A DNA stretch of 11,775 nucleotides from an uncultured bacterium (lineage in GTDB: Bacteria > Actinomycetota > Coriobacteriia > Coriobacteriales > Coriobacteriaceae): assembly GCA_905216075.1 (NCBI GenBank), contig CAJMSO010000027.1, positions 1 to 11,775 of the forward strand. The letters are read 5' to 3'. Shown piece after piece: positions 1 through 6,355 of this stretch. A program made the position numbers and the translations under genes. The notes below the pieces were generated by a model, which saw only the letters and a list, made by a program, of their open reading frames with translations, was not told the DNA's origin and did not search any database. How positions within the stretch are numbered: the stretch's first letter is position 1; every line of letters begins with the position of its first letter.

Positions 1-165
1 TGTATCGACCTGGTATCAGCCGGAACTGGCGAGATGAAGAAGCGCTATGGCTTTGTTTATGTTGATGCCGATGATACGGGCAAAGGCACGTTCGATCGCT
101 ACCGAAAGGACAGCTTCTGCTGGTACCAAAAGGTCATTGCATCAAATGGCGAGGACTTGAGTTAA
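1..165 (+). CDS. 6-phospho-beta-glucosidase (GH1), C-terminal fragment
   Basis: Frame 1 is open from the window edge to a TAA at 163-165 and encodes the last 54 residues of a protein cut by the window start. The segment contains EMKKRYGFVYVD, then SFCWYQKVIASNGEDL at the C-terminus. This is the typical end of glycoside hydrolase family 1 6-phospho-beta-glucosidases (BglA/AscB type), which split PTS-imported phosphorylated beta-glucosides such as cellobiose-6-P or arbutin-6-P in the cytoplasm. The catalytic glutamates lie outside the window, so catalytic competence cannot be judged. A terminator follows within 20 nt, so this is the last gene of its transcript. Family assignment is secure; exact substrate is not. 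Confidence 0.88.
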   Translation, partial: CIDLVSAGTGEMKKRYGFVYVDADDTGKGTFDRYRKDSFCWYQKVIASNGEDLS

Positions 166-181
166 CTCTTGCAGGTCTGTT

Positions 182-220
182 GCCCCCGCGGTCCGCTTCG
201 GCCGCAGGGGCTTTTGTTAT
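182..220 (+). terminator. Intrinsic terminator after the GH1 gene
   Basis: GCCCC plus GCGG (182-191, with one unpaired C) pairs with CCGC plus GGGGC (202-211, with one unpaired A), closed by a short loop. CTTTTGTTATT follows directly. The hairpin and T-rich tail begin 17 nt after the GH1 stop codon on the same strand, as expected of a rho-independent terminator. Confidence 0.85.
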
Positions 221-454
221 TGAGGCGGCTGTTCATGAGGAGCATTGCAGGCTGCGGAAACCCGGCACTTGGGGACGTTCCTTTCCTGCCGGCAGCTTGG
301 GACAGTCCTTAAAGGCCGCATCGATCAACTGCGGAAAGCACATCCCAGAATGAGCGTCCAACATGGGGTGCGGTTTCCCTTGAGGCCCTCAATCGGAAAA
401 TGCATCCCGGATTTTTGTCGAAAAGCGGTCCCTAGTTTCCCAAACGGGCCGCTA

Positions 455-504
455 ACGGAAAGCGCATCCCGCTATTGGGCCCCAAAGCAGGATGCGCTTT
501 CCGT
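455..504. repeat. 15-bp perfect inverted repeat (hairpin/cruciform)
   Basis: ACGGAAAGCGCATCC at 455-469 is exactly complementary to 490-504, with a 20-nt spacer that contains a further TTGGG/CCCAA symmetry. It is the most stable fold in the repeat element and can form on either strand. No U-run follows, so it is not a conventional terminator. Confidence 0.85.
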
Positions 505-582
505 GCTGGCAGTTCCAAGCAGTTCGGGATGGCCCTTTTCGTTTGCTCTCGGCTGGCGTCCGTAAGACTGTCCCCGACGACC

Positions 583-609
583 ACTCATTTAAGTCTGTCC
601 CCAATGAGT
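583..609. terminator. Small hairpin at the right end of the repeat element
   Basis: ACTCATT (583-589) pairs with AATGAGT (603-609) around a 13-nt loop containing CTGTCCCC. It lies 10 nt beyond the stop codon of the minus-strand C39 gene, where it could end or stabilise that transcript. It lacks a clear U-tract, so the terminator role is tentative and it may simply be the edge of the repeat element. Confidence 0.35.
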
Positions 610-618
610 GCCCAATGA

Positions 619-1749
619 CTAGTAGTAGGCCCACATGGCTTCGACTTCGTTGAGGACCTCTACGACGCCCCAGCGTCGGGCGCTGCGGCTGGCCGAGTTG
701 GGATCGAAGACTTCAATCTGGTCGGCGTCGTCAATACCGTAAAGTACAATGTAGTGGCCCACGTTGGTAAAGGTGCCCGGCCGAACGGCGGCGATGACGG
801 GCGCTCCCGAACGCAGCGCCTGAGTCATCGAGTCGCGATCGTTATGAAGCTCCGTTCCGTTAAGTCCCAACTGCCACGCACCGCTCGTCATAAACGACCA
901 TTCGGTTGCACCGGTGGGGGCGTAATTGCCTGCCTCGGAAAGCGCGCACATATCGACGGGAGTCATATCGGTGCGTCCCGTCTTAAAGATATAGACCATG
1001 GTGAGGCACGTAGGCCCGCAAGCATTTTGGCGGATGGTACCGCCGGCGTAAGGCAGCTCCGACCATGCAGGGTCGATCTGATAGATATGGGGCATCGTGG
1101 CGGCTTGCCATTGCGAGCGCGGGGTCGAAAAGGCGAAAGAATAACCGGGCGCGACGGGGGCCTTGAGCAGCTTGTCCTCGGCGGTGGGCTCGAGACCGGC
1201 TGATCCGTGGGAGATACACGAGCCTAAAAATAAAAAGAGCAGGCACGCGACGATGGAGCAAAGCGCGATGCGTGCGCGGCGGAAGGGTAGAGCGGGAGCG
1301 CCGGAGCCGGCTCGAGATGCCGGGCGAGAGCTCAGGCCGCTGCGTCCGTTCTGCGGGCGCGAAAAAGAACGGCGGACAAAGATGCCGGGCTGGGGGCGAC
1401 CGTTGCGACGCAGTTGCGGCACATCGGTCTGGCGCTGGCGCGTGCCCGTGAAAGAGCGCGTGCTTTGGCGTTGATCGGTACTGCGACTGCGCCGTTCGGT
1501 TTTAGCGTTGGATCTGCTCGAAGCGACGGCACCGTCGCGTCTGCGAGTCGCAGCGGTACTAGCCTGCCCTCGAGTCTCAGAACCGCTGGTGTTTTGCCGA
1601 GGCGTAGGGCGGGGCTGCCGTTGCGAGCTGCTTGGATACTGCGGGCTGGCGGCGGTGGAAGAAGACGAGCTTCCGGGCGTCGGCGTAGCGCGACCGGCAA
1701 GGCGAACGCTCTGTCGCCGTTGATCGCCGTCGTTAAAACCATATGCCAT
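619..1749 (-). CDS. Membrane-anchored C39-like (papain-fold) cysteine peptidase
   Basis: The protein has 376 residues in three parts. Residues 1-155 are low complexity, rich in Arg, Ser, Thr, Gln and Pro, and probably disordered. Residues 160-178 are a single hydrophobic segment following an RRAR cluster and ending in LGSC, which resembles a lipobox. Residues ~215-376 form a C39-type peptidase domain: QNACGPT holds the oxyanion Gln241 and nucleophile Cys244, GHYIVLYG holds His332 and FDPNS holds Asp349. The expected topology is a cytoplasmic tail with the catalytic domain outside. C39-like domains of this sort occur in surface peptidases or amidases; the substrate is unknown. The start at 1749 has GGCAAGGCGG upstream, a moderate ribosome binding site. 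It appears monocistronic, with a terminator upstream at 1892-1916. The long N-terminus before the membrane segment is unusual for a lipoprotein, and no alternative ATG was seen near residue 155. Confidence 0.78.
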   Translation of the reverse strand: MAYGFNDGDQRRQSVRLAGRATPTPGSSSSSTAASPQYPSSSQRQPRPTPRQNTSGSETRGQASTAATRRRDGAVASSRSNAKTERRSRSTDQRQSTRSFTGTRQRQTDVPQLRRNGRPQPGIFVRRSFSRPQNGRSGLSSRPASRAGSGAPALPFRRARIALCSIVACLLFLFLGSCISHGSAGLEPTAEDKLLKAPVAPGYSFAFSTPRSQWQAATMPHIYQIDPAWSELPYAGGTIRQNACGPTCLTMVYIFKTGRTDMTPVDMCALSEAGNYAPTGATEWSFMTSGAWQLGLNGTELHNDRDSMTQALRSGAPVIAAVRPGTFTNVGHYIVLYGIDDADQIEVFDPNSASRSARRWGVVEVLNEVEAMWAYY

Positions 1750-1891
1750 TTAAACCGCCTTGCCTCATGTATAACCCGTCTATCCTACAAAAAAGATGTA
1801 CAACAAATGCGTGCGCGCGCCAAAAGCTCGGTAAACGGCACGAACGGGGGCGAGTTTGGCGCTATAAAGCGACGCCCTCCTCGAGCTAAGA

Positions 1892-1916
1892 GAAAGGGGC
1901 TCTTTGGGCCCCTTTC
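1892..1916 (-). terminator. Terminator after the YfcC-type carrier gene
   Basis: GAAAGGGGC (1892-1900) and GCCCCTTTC (1908-1916) form a perfect 9-bp stem with a 7-nt loop. Read on the minus strand, the second arm is followed by TCTTAG, a poor U-tract. It lies 29 nt beyond the carrier's stop codon and most likely ends that transcript before the C39 gene. Confidence 0.7.
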
Positions 1917-1945
1917 AAAAGATGTGATTTGTGGTGCGCCCGCGA

Positions 1946-3424
1946 TTACAAAACGAGCATCAGCACGGTGACAAACGAAACGGTAATCACGGTGAGCAGG
2001 ACCATGTATTTGGCGGCCGTCTTGATGTAGGTCGCGTAGCTTACCTGGGCAAGCTCGAGGCCAGCCATGATGGACCCGCATGTGGGAGTGATCATCGCTA
2101 CAACGCCGTGTGTGGCGAGGTAGATTGCGACCATGGCTTCGGGGGCAAAGCCTAAGGATGCCGCCAACGGTCCCATGATAGGCATCGAGACGGTTGCCAT
2201 GCCCGTACTCGAGGGGATGAGGAAAGACAGGGCAAAGTAGAGCGCATAGGAGAGCGGGGCAAAGACTGTGGCGGATACGCCGGCGAGCGCGTTGGCGGCG
2301 TTGGTGAGGATCCACACATCGAGTCCGGTGATGGACATGAGCACGGAGACGCCGCGGGCGACGGCGACGACGAGCGCGACAGAAACAAGGTCGGCGCAGC
2401 CGTGCAGGATGGTGTCGACGAGTTCTTTCTCCTGCATACCGGCAACCTTGCCGATAATAATTGTCATGGTGAAGAACCAGATGCCGCATTCGGTAAAGTA
2501 CCACTGACCAAGTGGCAGGCCAGTCAAAAGTGCGCTCCATGCGGTGCTGAGGTCATCGCCCTTGGCGCCGATATCAAATAGGCCAACTCCGAATGTCTGC
2601 CACGGAATAAAGCCGATGATCATGACGACAAACGTGAGGGCGAAGAGAACAAGGACGCGCTTTTGAATTTTGGAAAGCTCGACGTGCGCGTCCTCGGCGG
2701 AATCGCCGTCCTTGTCGCCGTAGAGACGCTCGGCGGTCTCCCATTCCTCGGGGGTGAGCGATGAGGCGGCGCGGTCGGTGCGGACGCGCTTGGCATACCG
2801 CATGACAAAAATGATGCCCGAAATCTCGGCGATGGCGAACATAACCAGACCGATGCCGATCATGAGTCCCTGGTCATAGGGGATGCCGGCTGCCTTGAGA
2901 GCATCAAGCGCGAGTCCGGTCGAAAACGGGTTGACCGTCGATCCCAAAACGCCAAGGCCGCAGCCCATGAGAACTACCATGCATCCAACGAGCGGATCCC
3001 AACCCATGGCAAACGTGACCGATGCCAGGAGCAGGTAGAAGGGGACGGATTCCTCGAGCATGCCGTACGTGGATCCGCAGATGCCAAAGGCGAGCATGAG
3101 AACAGGAACGAGCAATAGATCATTACCGCCTAGTTTACGGACGAGCACGGCGATGCCGGTGTCGAGCGCGCCCGTTTTTTGGACTACGCCCAGGAAACCG
3201 CCAAGCACAAGAATGAACACGCAGACCTGCATGGCGCTCTCAAAGCCCAAGAAGGGAGAAGCCATAAAGTTGCCAAGCGTTGCGGCCTGCACGTCAGGGC
3301 TAAATGACGAGACGACCCACGAGGCGATGGCCACGAGCAACAGGCAGCCAAAGAGAATGGTAAAAGATGAGGGCATCTGGCGTGGCTTACGTTCTTTGCC
3401 AGATGCGGCAGCCTTATCCGACAT
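1946..3424 (-). CDS. YfcC/ArcD-like carrier (DcuC superfamily), downstream of the IS element
   Basis: This is a polytopic membrane protein of 492 residues with about 12 hydrophobic segments. It has the two hallmark re-entrant motifs of YfcC/DcuC-type carriers: STVNPFSTG around residues 163-170 and FLIPSSTG around 401-408, plus a charged cytoplasmic loop near 215-255. Members include the streptococcal-type arginine/ornithine antiporter ArcD and carriers annotated for amino acids, peptides or C4-dicarboxylates, so the substrate is open. It is a paralogue of the carrier at 7407-8924. The start at 3424 is chosen because AAGGAG (3436-3431) lies 6 nt upstream; the open frame continues to 3475 but lacks a better site and runs into the IS end. 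The gene stands alone. Its native upstream region has been displaced by the IS, so expression may now depend on read-through from the transposase. Confidence 0.85.
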   Translation of the reverse strand: MSDKAAASGKERKPRQMPSSFTILFGCLLLVAIASWVVSSFSPDVQAATLGNFMASPFLGFESAMQVCVFILVLGGFLGVVQKTGALDTGIAVLVRKLGGNDLLLVPVLMLAFGICGSTYGMLEESVPFYLLLASVTFAMGWDPLVGCMVVLMGCGLGVLGSTVNPFSTGLALDALKAAGIPYDQGLMIGIGLVMFAIAEISGIIFVMRYAKRVRTDRAASSLTPEEWETAERLYGDKDGDSAEDAHVELSKIQKRVLVLFALTFVVMIIGFIPWQTFGVGLFDIGAKGDDLSTAWSALLTGLPLGQWYFTECGIWFFTMTIIIGKVAGMQEKELVDTILHGCADLVSVALVVAVARGVSVLMSITGLDVWILTNAANALAGVSATVFAPLSYALYFALSFLIPSSTGMATVSMPIMGPLAASLGFAPEAMVAIYLATHGVVAMITPTCGSIMAGLELAQVSYATYIKTAAKYMVLLTVITVSFVTVLMLVL

Positions 3425-3460
3425 ACAAAGCTCCTTCACGGAAAGCCCTGCCTCCGCCAT

Positions 3461-3484
3461 TGAACTGCGTCCCAAATCTTGGAC
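3461..3484 (+). repeat. IS left terminal inverted repeat (orfB side)
   Basis: It starts TGAACTGCGTCCCAAATC and ends CTTGGAC, mismatching the other end at only three positions. Its inner part also forms a local hairpin, GCGTCC (3467-3472) with GGACGC (3481-3486), just after the orfB stop codon. No outward promoter is evident in it. Confidence 0.9.
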
Positions 3485-3498
3485 GCCCTAAATAGCGA

Positions 3499-4404
3499 CT
3501 AGGCCGCGAGGGCCTGATTCCGGAACTCCTCCGGGGTCAGGCCCTTCAATCTTACCTGCCTCCGGCTCGTGTTCCAGTGGACTATGTATTCCTCCAGGTC
3601 GCGTTTGAAATCCTCGAACGTCTCCCACTCGCGGCCCCGGTAGAACTCGTCCTTGACGTGGCCGAAGAGCTGCTCGGTGGCGGCGTTGTCGATGCAGTTC
3701 GCCTTCCTGGACATGCTCTGGACGATGCCGGCGGCCTCGAGCCTGGATGTGTACGAGGCGTGCTGGTACTGCCAGCCCCGGTCCGAGTGCATGGTCGGGG
3801 CGGCGCCCTCGGGGATCTTGGACAGCAGCTCGTCGAGCATCCTGACCTGCTGGGCCATGTCGGGCGTGGTCGATATGTCGCTCGCCACGATCTCCTTGGT
3901 GCAGAAGTCCAGCGTCGGGGCCCAGTAGGCCTTGCCGCCCGCCACCTTGAACTCGGTGACGTCCGTTCCCAGCTTCCGCCACGGGGCCCCGGCGTCGAAA
4001 TCCCTCGCGATCACGTTCTCGAACGTCCTGCCGACGACGCCCCTGTACGAGTTGTACCTGTGGTAGGCCGTCTCGCGTCTGATACCGCAGCGAATCCCCA
4101 TCTCGCGCATCATCTTGAGCACGGTCTTGTCGGCTATCACGGCCCCCTCTTCCGCCCTGAGGCACATCGCTATCTGCCGGTGCCCGCAGCCGTTGGCGGT
4201 GCGCGAGAAGATCTCGGCGGCCGCCTCCCAGAGCTCGGGGCGCGTGGGCCTCGGCGGGTGCGCGAGGGCGTAGTAGTAGGTCGACCGCTTGAGCTCGGCG
4301 CATGCGAGCAGGTGCCCGAGCGCGTGCCCCTCGGCGCGCAGGGCCGCGACCGCTTCGGCCTTCGCCCTGGTCAGAGCCCGTCCCTCTCGACCAGGGCGCG
4401 TAAT
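3499..4404 (-). CDS. IS3-family transposase OrfB (DDE catalytic part, -1 frame)
   Basis: The open frame begins at the slippery run (ATT at 4404) and encodes 301 residues. It starts with a basic region and the KRSTYYYALA segment typical of the OrfB N-terminal HTH_21-like region. The rve-type integrase core follows, with the DD(35)E triad: Asp148 in GTDVTEF, Asp208 in HSDRGWQY and Glu244 in NAATEQLFGHVKDEFY. The C-terminus (YIVHWNTSRR, then LTPEEFRNQ) is standard for the IS150 group. No good ATG and ribosome binding site occurs near the start; the first ATG (4167) would discard the N-terminal 79 residues. It is therefore expected to be made as an OrfAB fusion by -1 frameshifting at 4410-4404. 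Confidence 0.92.
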   Translation of the reverse strand: MTRPGREGRALTRAKAEAVAALRAEGHALGHLLACAELKRSTYYYALAHPPRPTRPELWEAAAEIFSRTANGCGHRQIAMCLRAEEGAVIADKTVLKMMREMGIRCGIRRETAYHRYNSYRGVVGRTFENVIARDFDAGAPWRKLGTDVTEFKVAGGKAYWAPTLDFCTKEIVASDISTTPDMAQQVRMLDELLSKIPEGAAPTMHSDRGWQYQHASYTSRLEAAGIVQSMSRKANCIDNAATEQLFGHVKDEFYRGREWETFEDFKRDLEEYIVHWNTSRRQVRLKGLTPEEFRNQALAA

Positions 4405-4862
4405 TTTTTTAGGTAGGCCACCTCGGCCTCGAGCCTACGGCACCGCTCCTCGAGCTCCTCCTCGCGGGTCCGCGGCCTCGCCTTGGAACCCTTCGGCCGG
4501 CCCTTGGGCCTCGGGCGCAGGGCCTCCGCGCCGCCCCGGCGGTATAGCGCGCACCACTTCTTGAGCGGCGACATCGACATTATGCCGAACGCCGCCATCG
4601 CCTCGGTCTTCGTCATGCCGCCGTCGACGACGGCGGAGGCGGCGGCGACCTTCTGCTCGTATGTGTACCTGCCCTGCTTTCCGTCCATGCGCAGCAGCAC
4701 CTCGCTCCCGAATGCGCGGTATATCTCCTGCCATCTTCTCACGGCTTCCACGGGAAGCGAAAGGGCAATCGCGGCAGATTTATACCCGTGCCCGAGCTCG
4801 AAGAGCCCTATGGCCGCCTTCCTGGCCTCGATATCATGCTTCACTCTCAAATCAACGCGCAT
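4371..4862 (-). CDS. IS3-family transposase OrfA (helix-turn-helix, leucine zipper)
   Basis: The protein has 163 residues. The N-terminal half holds two helix-turn-helix-like segments (around IGLFELGHGYKSAAIALSL, and TKTEAMAAFGI followed by PLKKWCALYR). The tail is Arg/Pro-rich and ends in a heptad segment EEELEERCRRLEAEV typical of the OrfA multimerisation zipper. The start at 4862 is set by GGGAGG (4876-4871) 8 nt upstream; the open frame extends to 5018 but that part lies outside the IS. It overlaps orfB and contains the A7 slippery sequence 11 codons before its own stop. OrfA binds the terminal repeats and represses in related elements (family knowledge). Its ribosome binding site is buried in the hairpin at 4871-4902. 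Confidence 0.92.
   Translation of the reverse strand: MRVDLRVKHDIEARKAAIGLFELGHGYKSAAIALSLPVEAVRRWQEIYRAFGSEVLLRMDGKQGRYTYEQKVAAASAVVDGGMTKTEAMAAFGIMSMSPLKKWCALYRRGGAEALRPRPKGRPKGSKARPRTREEELEERCRRLEAEVAYLKKLRALVERDGL
4404..4410 (-). promoter_or_regulatory. A7 slippery heptamer for -1 programmed frameshift
   Basis: In the orfA frame the codons read CTA AAA AAA TTA, giving the heptamer A_AAA_AAA exactly in the X_XXY_YYZ register. Slipping back one base puts the ribosome into the orfB frame, which is open from this point to 3499. This is the canonical control used by IS3-family elements to make the OrfAB transposase. Confidence 0.92.
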
Positions 4863-4870
4863 AAAGAAAG

Positions 4871-4902
4871 CCTCCCATTTCTCATGTCCAAGAAATGGGA
4901 GG
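4871..4902 (-). promoter_or_regulatory. Hairpin sequestering the orfA ribosome binding site
   Basis: CCTCCCATTTCT (4871-4882) is exactly complementary to 4891-4902, giving a 12-bp stem and 8-nt loop. In the minus-strand mRNA the downstream arm contains the orfA GGGAGG and the upstream arm is part of the terminal repeat. Transcripts entering from outside would carry both arms and hide the ribosome binding site; a transcript starting inside the end would not. The effect is inferred; the structure is plain in the sequence. Confidence 0.75.
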
Positions 4903-4909
4903 CAGTTCA
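4886..4909 (-). repeat. IS right terminal inverted repeat (orfA side)
   Basis: Read on the minus strand it begins TGAACTGCCTCCCATTTC and ends CTTGGAC. Its inner half forms the first arm of the hairpin that covers the orfA ribosome binding site. Confidence 0.9.
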
Positions 4910-4912
4910 CAT

Positions 4913-5245
4913 GGGAGACGGGGCTCTCGTTAATCAATAAGGTCTTGACTCTGTTGTCGACTTGAAAGCTGCACCCTTCAAGTCGGGGAAGTAATGCGTT
5001 TAATAAAGCGTGCATCACATATCAATAATACCATCCGGTGAGTATGTGAGGACATCTATGGTGGCATGTATTCCGCAAACGAGCCGACCTATCGGTAAAC
5101 GTACAATGTGATATACGTTGTCGCATATAGATGCGGGTATTTTTAAGGACTGGTCCCTAGTGATCCCTTTTCTGTTGGTCTGGTGGCCCCTGCTGTTTTG
5201 GTTCGCGGCGACTGCACGTCGCTTAGACGATAGGGGGAGCAATAA
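4913..5245 (-). promoter_or_regulatory. Gene-free region: probable original upstream region of the YfcC-type carrier
   Basis: No convincing gene occurs here. Removing the IS and one CAT joins this stretch directly to the carrier's ribosome binding site, so it is probably that gene's native control region. It holds a 9-bp dyad CGACTTGAA-N10-TTCAAGTCG (4958-4985), a second dyad ACAATGT-N5-ACGTTGT (5103-5121, one mismatch), an adjacent CGCAT/ATGCG (5122-5135), and an AT-rich tract near 4997-5030 with a weak TTGATA-N17-TAAACG promoter candidate on the minus strand. The promoter call is uncertain; the dyads are clear. Confidence 0.5.
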
Positions 5246-5276
5246 AACGGGATGAAGAATAGGCCTTCATCCCGTT
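5240..5276 (-). terminator. Intrinsic terminator of the four-gene operon
   Basis: AACGGGATGAAG (5246-5257) and CTTCATCCCGTT (5265-5276) form a perfect 12-bp stem with a 7-nt loop. On the minus strand it is followed by TTATTG after the TT of the stem, a good U-tract. It lies 31 nt after the dehydrogenase stop codon. Confidence 0.9.
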
Positions 5277-5307
5277 GAGCCACGTGTTCTGGAAGCAGTT
5301 TAAGCTC

Positions 5308-6315
5308 CTACAACACGTTTACGACAGGAACGTCGTTAACCAACTTGAAGAGCTGGTCCTTTTCGCCCTTGAGGAAGTGTCCGATGTTGTTGCACGGGAA
5401 GATCATGAGGTCGCGTAGCGACGAAGACGAATAGAACGCAGAGTGCGGCGTGATAATCACGTTGTCGCGGCCAACGAGCGGGTGGTTTGCCAGGTCGGGC
5501 GTCTCGTCATACAGAACATCGGCGCCAAACGCGCGAATCTGGCCAGAATCGAGAGCTTCGATAAGAGCGGGTTCGTCCATGCAGAGGCCACGGCCCAGGT
5601 TAATGACGATGGGCTTTTTCTTCATCTTGGCGAACTTCTCGGCGTCAAAGTAATGATAGTTCGTCTCGTTAAGATTCATATGATTGATAATGATGTCGGC
5701 CTCGGCCAAAACCTCGTCGATCTCGGCCTGCTCGACACCGTTTTGCCCAAAAAGGTTCTGGTCGATAAAGGGGTCGTTGGAGATGATGCGCTTGACAAGG
5801 CCCTTGGCTTTACGGGCGGTGCACTTGCCGATTTTGCCAAAACCAAAGATGCCGAGGGTCTGGTCTTCAAGACGAGGCACCTCGGGAGCCGCGGCGTAAT
5901 CCCAACGGTGCTCCTGCTCAATCTGACCGATGTAGAACTTGAAGTTCTTGTTGAGCGCGTACATATAGGCGATGGCGCTTTCGGAGACATCCCAGGTGCA
6001 GTATTCGCCGACGGGGCAGACGCCCACGCCGCGCGCAGTTGCCTCGTCCATGTCTACGTTGTCATAGCCGGTGGCGTTGATGGCGATGACCTTGAGGTTG
6101 GGAGCGTGCTCGAACGCTTCCTTGTCCACCTTGATGAAGGCGGTGAGCAGAGCGTCGGCATCGGCAAGATGCTCGTAGAACTCCTCGCGTGCCTCATCGG
6201 TATACGCGTAAACCTCAACATCGATATCCTCACCCAGATGAGATTTGAGGGTCTCGGTTTCGAGGTCGTGCTGGGGCATCATGCTCTCGGCATAATCGCT
6301 GATCAAGATCTTCAT
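5308..6315 (-). CDS. D-isomer-specific 2-hydroxyacid dehydrogenase (NAD-dependent)
   Basis: The protein has 335 residues, the normal length for the family. The nucleotide-binding domain contains GFGKIG (158-163), with Asp181 at the end of the next strand favouring NAD over NADP. The catalytic set is visible: Arg242 in NLGRG, Glu271 in DVLYDETP and His291 in TPHSAFYS. ATGYDNVD (81-88) is the substrate-side loop. Such enzymes reversibly reduce 2-keto acids to D-2-hydroxy acids in the cytoplasm; lactate, hydroxyisocaproate and others are possible and cannot be separated by eye. The start at 6315 has AAGGAAG 6 nt upstream; upstream in-frame codons fall in the hairpin spacer. It is the last gene of the operon, 121 nt after the deiminase-like gene and behind a terminator-like hairpin, so it may be expressed at a lower or conditional level. 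A dehydrogenase is not part of the classical arginine deiminase operon. Confidence 0.88.
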   Translation of the reverse strand: MKILISDYAESMMPQHDLETETLKSHLGEDIDVEVYAYTDEAREEFYEHLADADALLTAFIKVDKEAFEHAPNLKVIAINATGYDNVDMDEATARGVGVCPVGEYCTWDVSESAIAYMYALNKNFKFYIGQIEQEHRWDYAAAPEVPRLEDQTLGIFGFGKIGKCTARKAKGLVKRIISNDPFIDQNLFGQNGVEQAEIDEVLAEADIIINHMNLNETNYHYFDAEKFAKMKKKPIVINLGRGLCMDEPALIEALDSGQIRAFGADVLYDETPDLANHPLVGRDNVIITPHSAFYSSSSLRDLMIFPCNNIGHFLKGEKDQLFKLVNDVPVVNVL

Positions 6316-6355
6316 GGGTGCTTCCTTTCCCCTTTGAGGGGCTTGTGGGTAAAAA

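Larger units (their letters stand above)
267..609. repeat. Palindrome-rich intergenic repetitive element (REP/MITE-like)
   Basis: This gene-free stretch lies between two convergent genes and is built from short repeats in both orientations. The outer parts carry GGGGACGTTCC (271-281) and GGGACAGTCCTTA (299-311) on the left, and their approximate inverse TAAGACTGTCCCC (563-575) and TAAGTCTGTCCCC (590-602) on the right. The core holds copies of CGGAAAGCGCATCCC: direct at 332-346 (one mismatch), 394-408 (two) and 456-470 (exact); inverted at 490-503 (exact over 14 nt), 365-379 (three mismatches) and a looser copy at 526-541. The layout suggests a dispersed palindromic element with terminal inverted repeats, like REP/RAYT-associated sequences or MITEs. 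Transposase-like coding sequence was not seen inside it. Function is unknown. Confidence 0.7.
3461..4909 (-). mobile_element. IS3-family (IS150 group) insertion sequence, complete, 1449 bp
   Basis: Both ends begin TGAACTGC and continue into TCTTGGAC. The left end 3461-3484 and the complement of the right end 4886-4909 match at 21 of 24 positions. The element carries orfA and orfB in the usual overlapping -1 arrangement and has the standard length of the group. The CAT duplication on both sides and intact reading frames with a complete DDE triad suggest a recent, probably functional insertion. It lies between the YfcC-type carrier (start 36 nt beyond the left end) and the 5.0-kb region, with its genes reading toward the carrier. 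Confidence 0.95.
3458..4912. repeat. CAT target-site duplication flanking the IS
   Basis: CAT at 3458-3460 and CAT at 4910-4912 directly abut the two IS ends. A 3-bp direct duplication is the usual size for IS150-group IS3 elements. It shows simple insertion without later rearrangement and allows the original sequence to be reconstructed. Confidence 0.85.

Noticed and set aside
245..565. 106-residue plus-strand ORF in the intergenic repeat
   Set aside because: It is made entirely of palindromic repeat units, has no ribosome binding site and resembles no protein domain.
3488..4303. 271-residue Arg-rich ORF overlapping orfB
   Set aside because: It is a frame-shifted shadow of orfB with no domain; the DD(35)E protein is in the other frame.
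4863..5018. 52-residue N-terminal extension of OrfA to the ATG at 5018
   Set aside because: It crosses the terminal repeat and the CAT duplication, so it cannot be part of the element; the start at 4862 has its own ribosome binding site.
5015..5242. 75-residue minus-strand ORF between the operon terminator and the IS
   Set aside because: It starts at the operon terminator's T-tract, has low coding character and no recognisable motif; the region looks regulatory.
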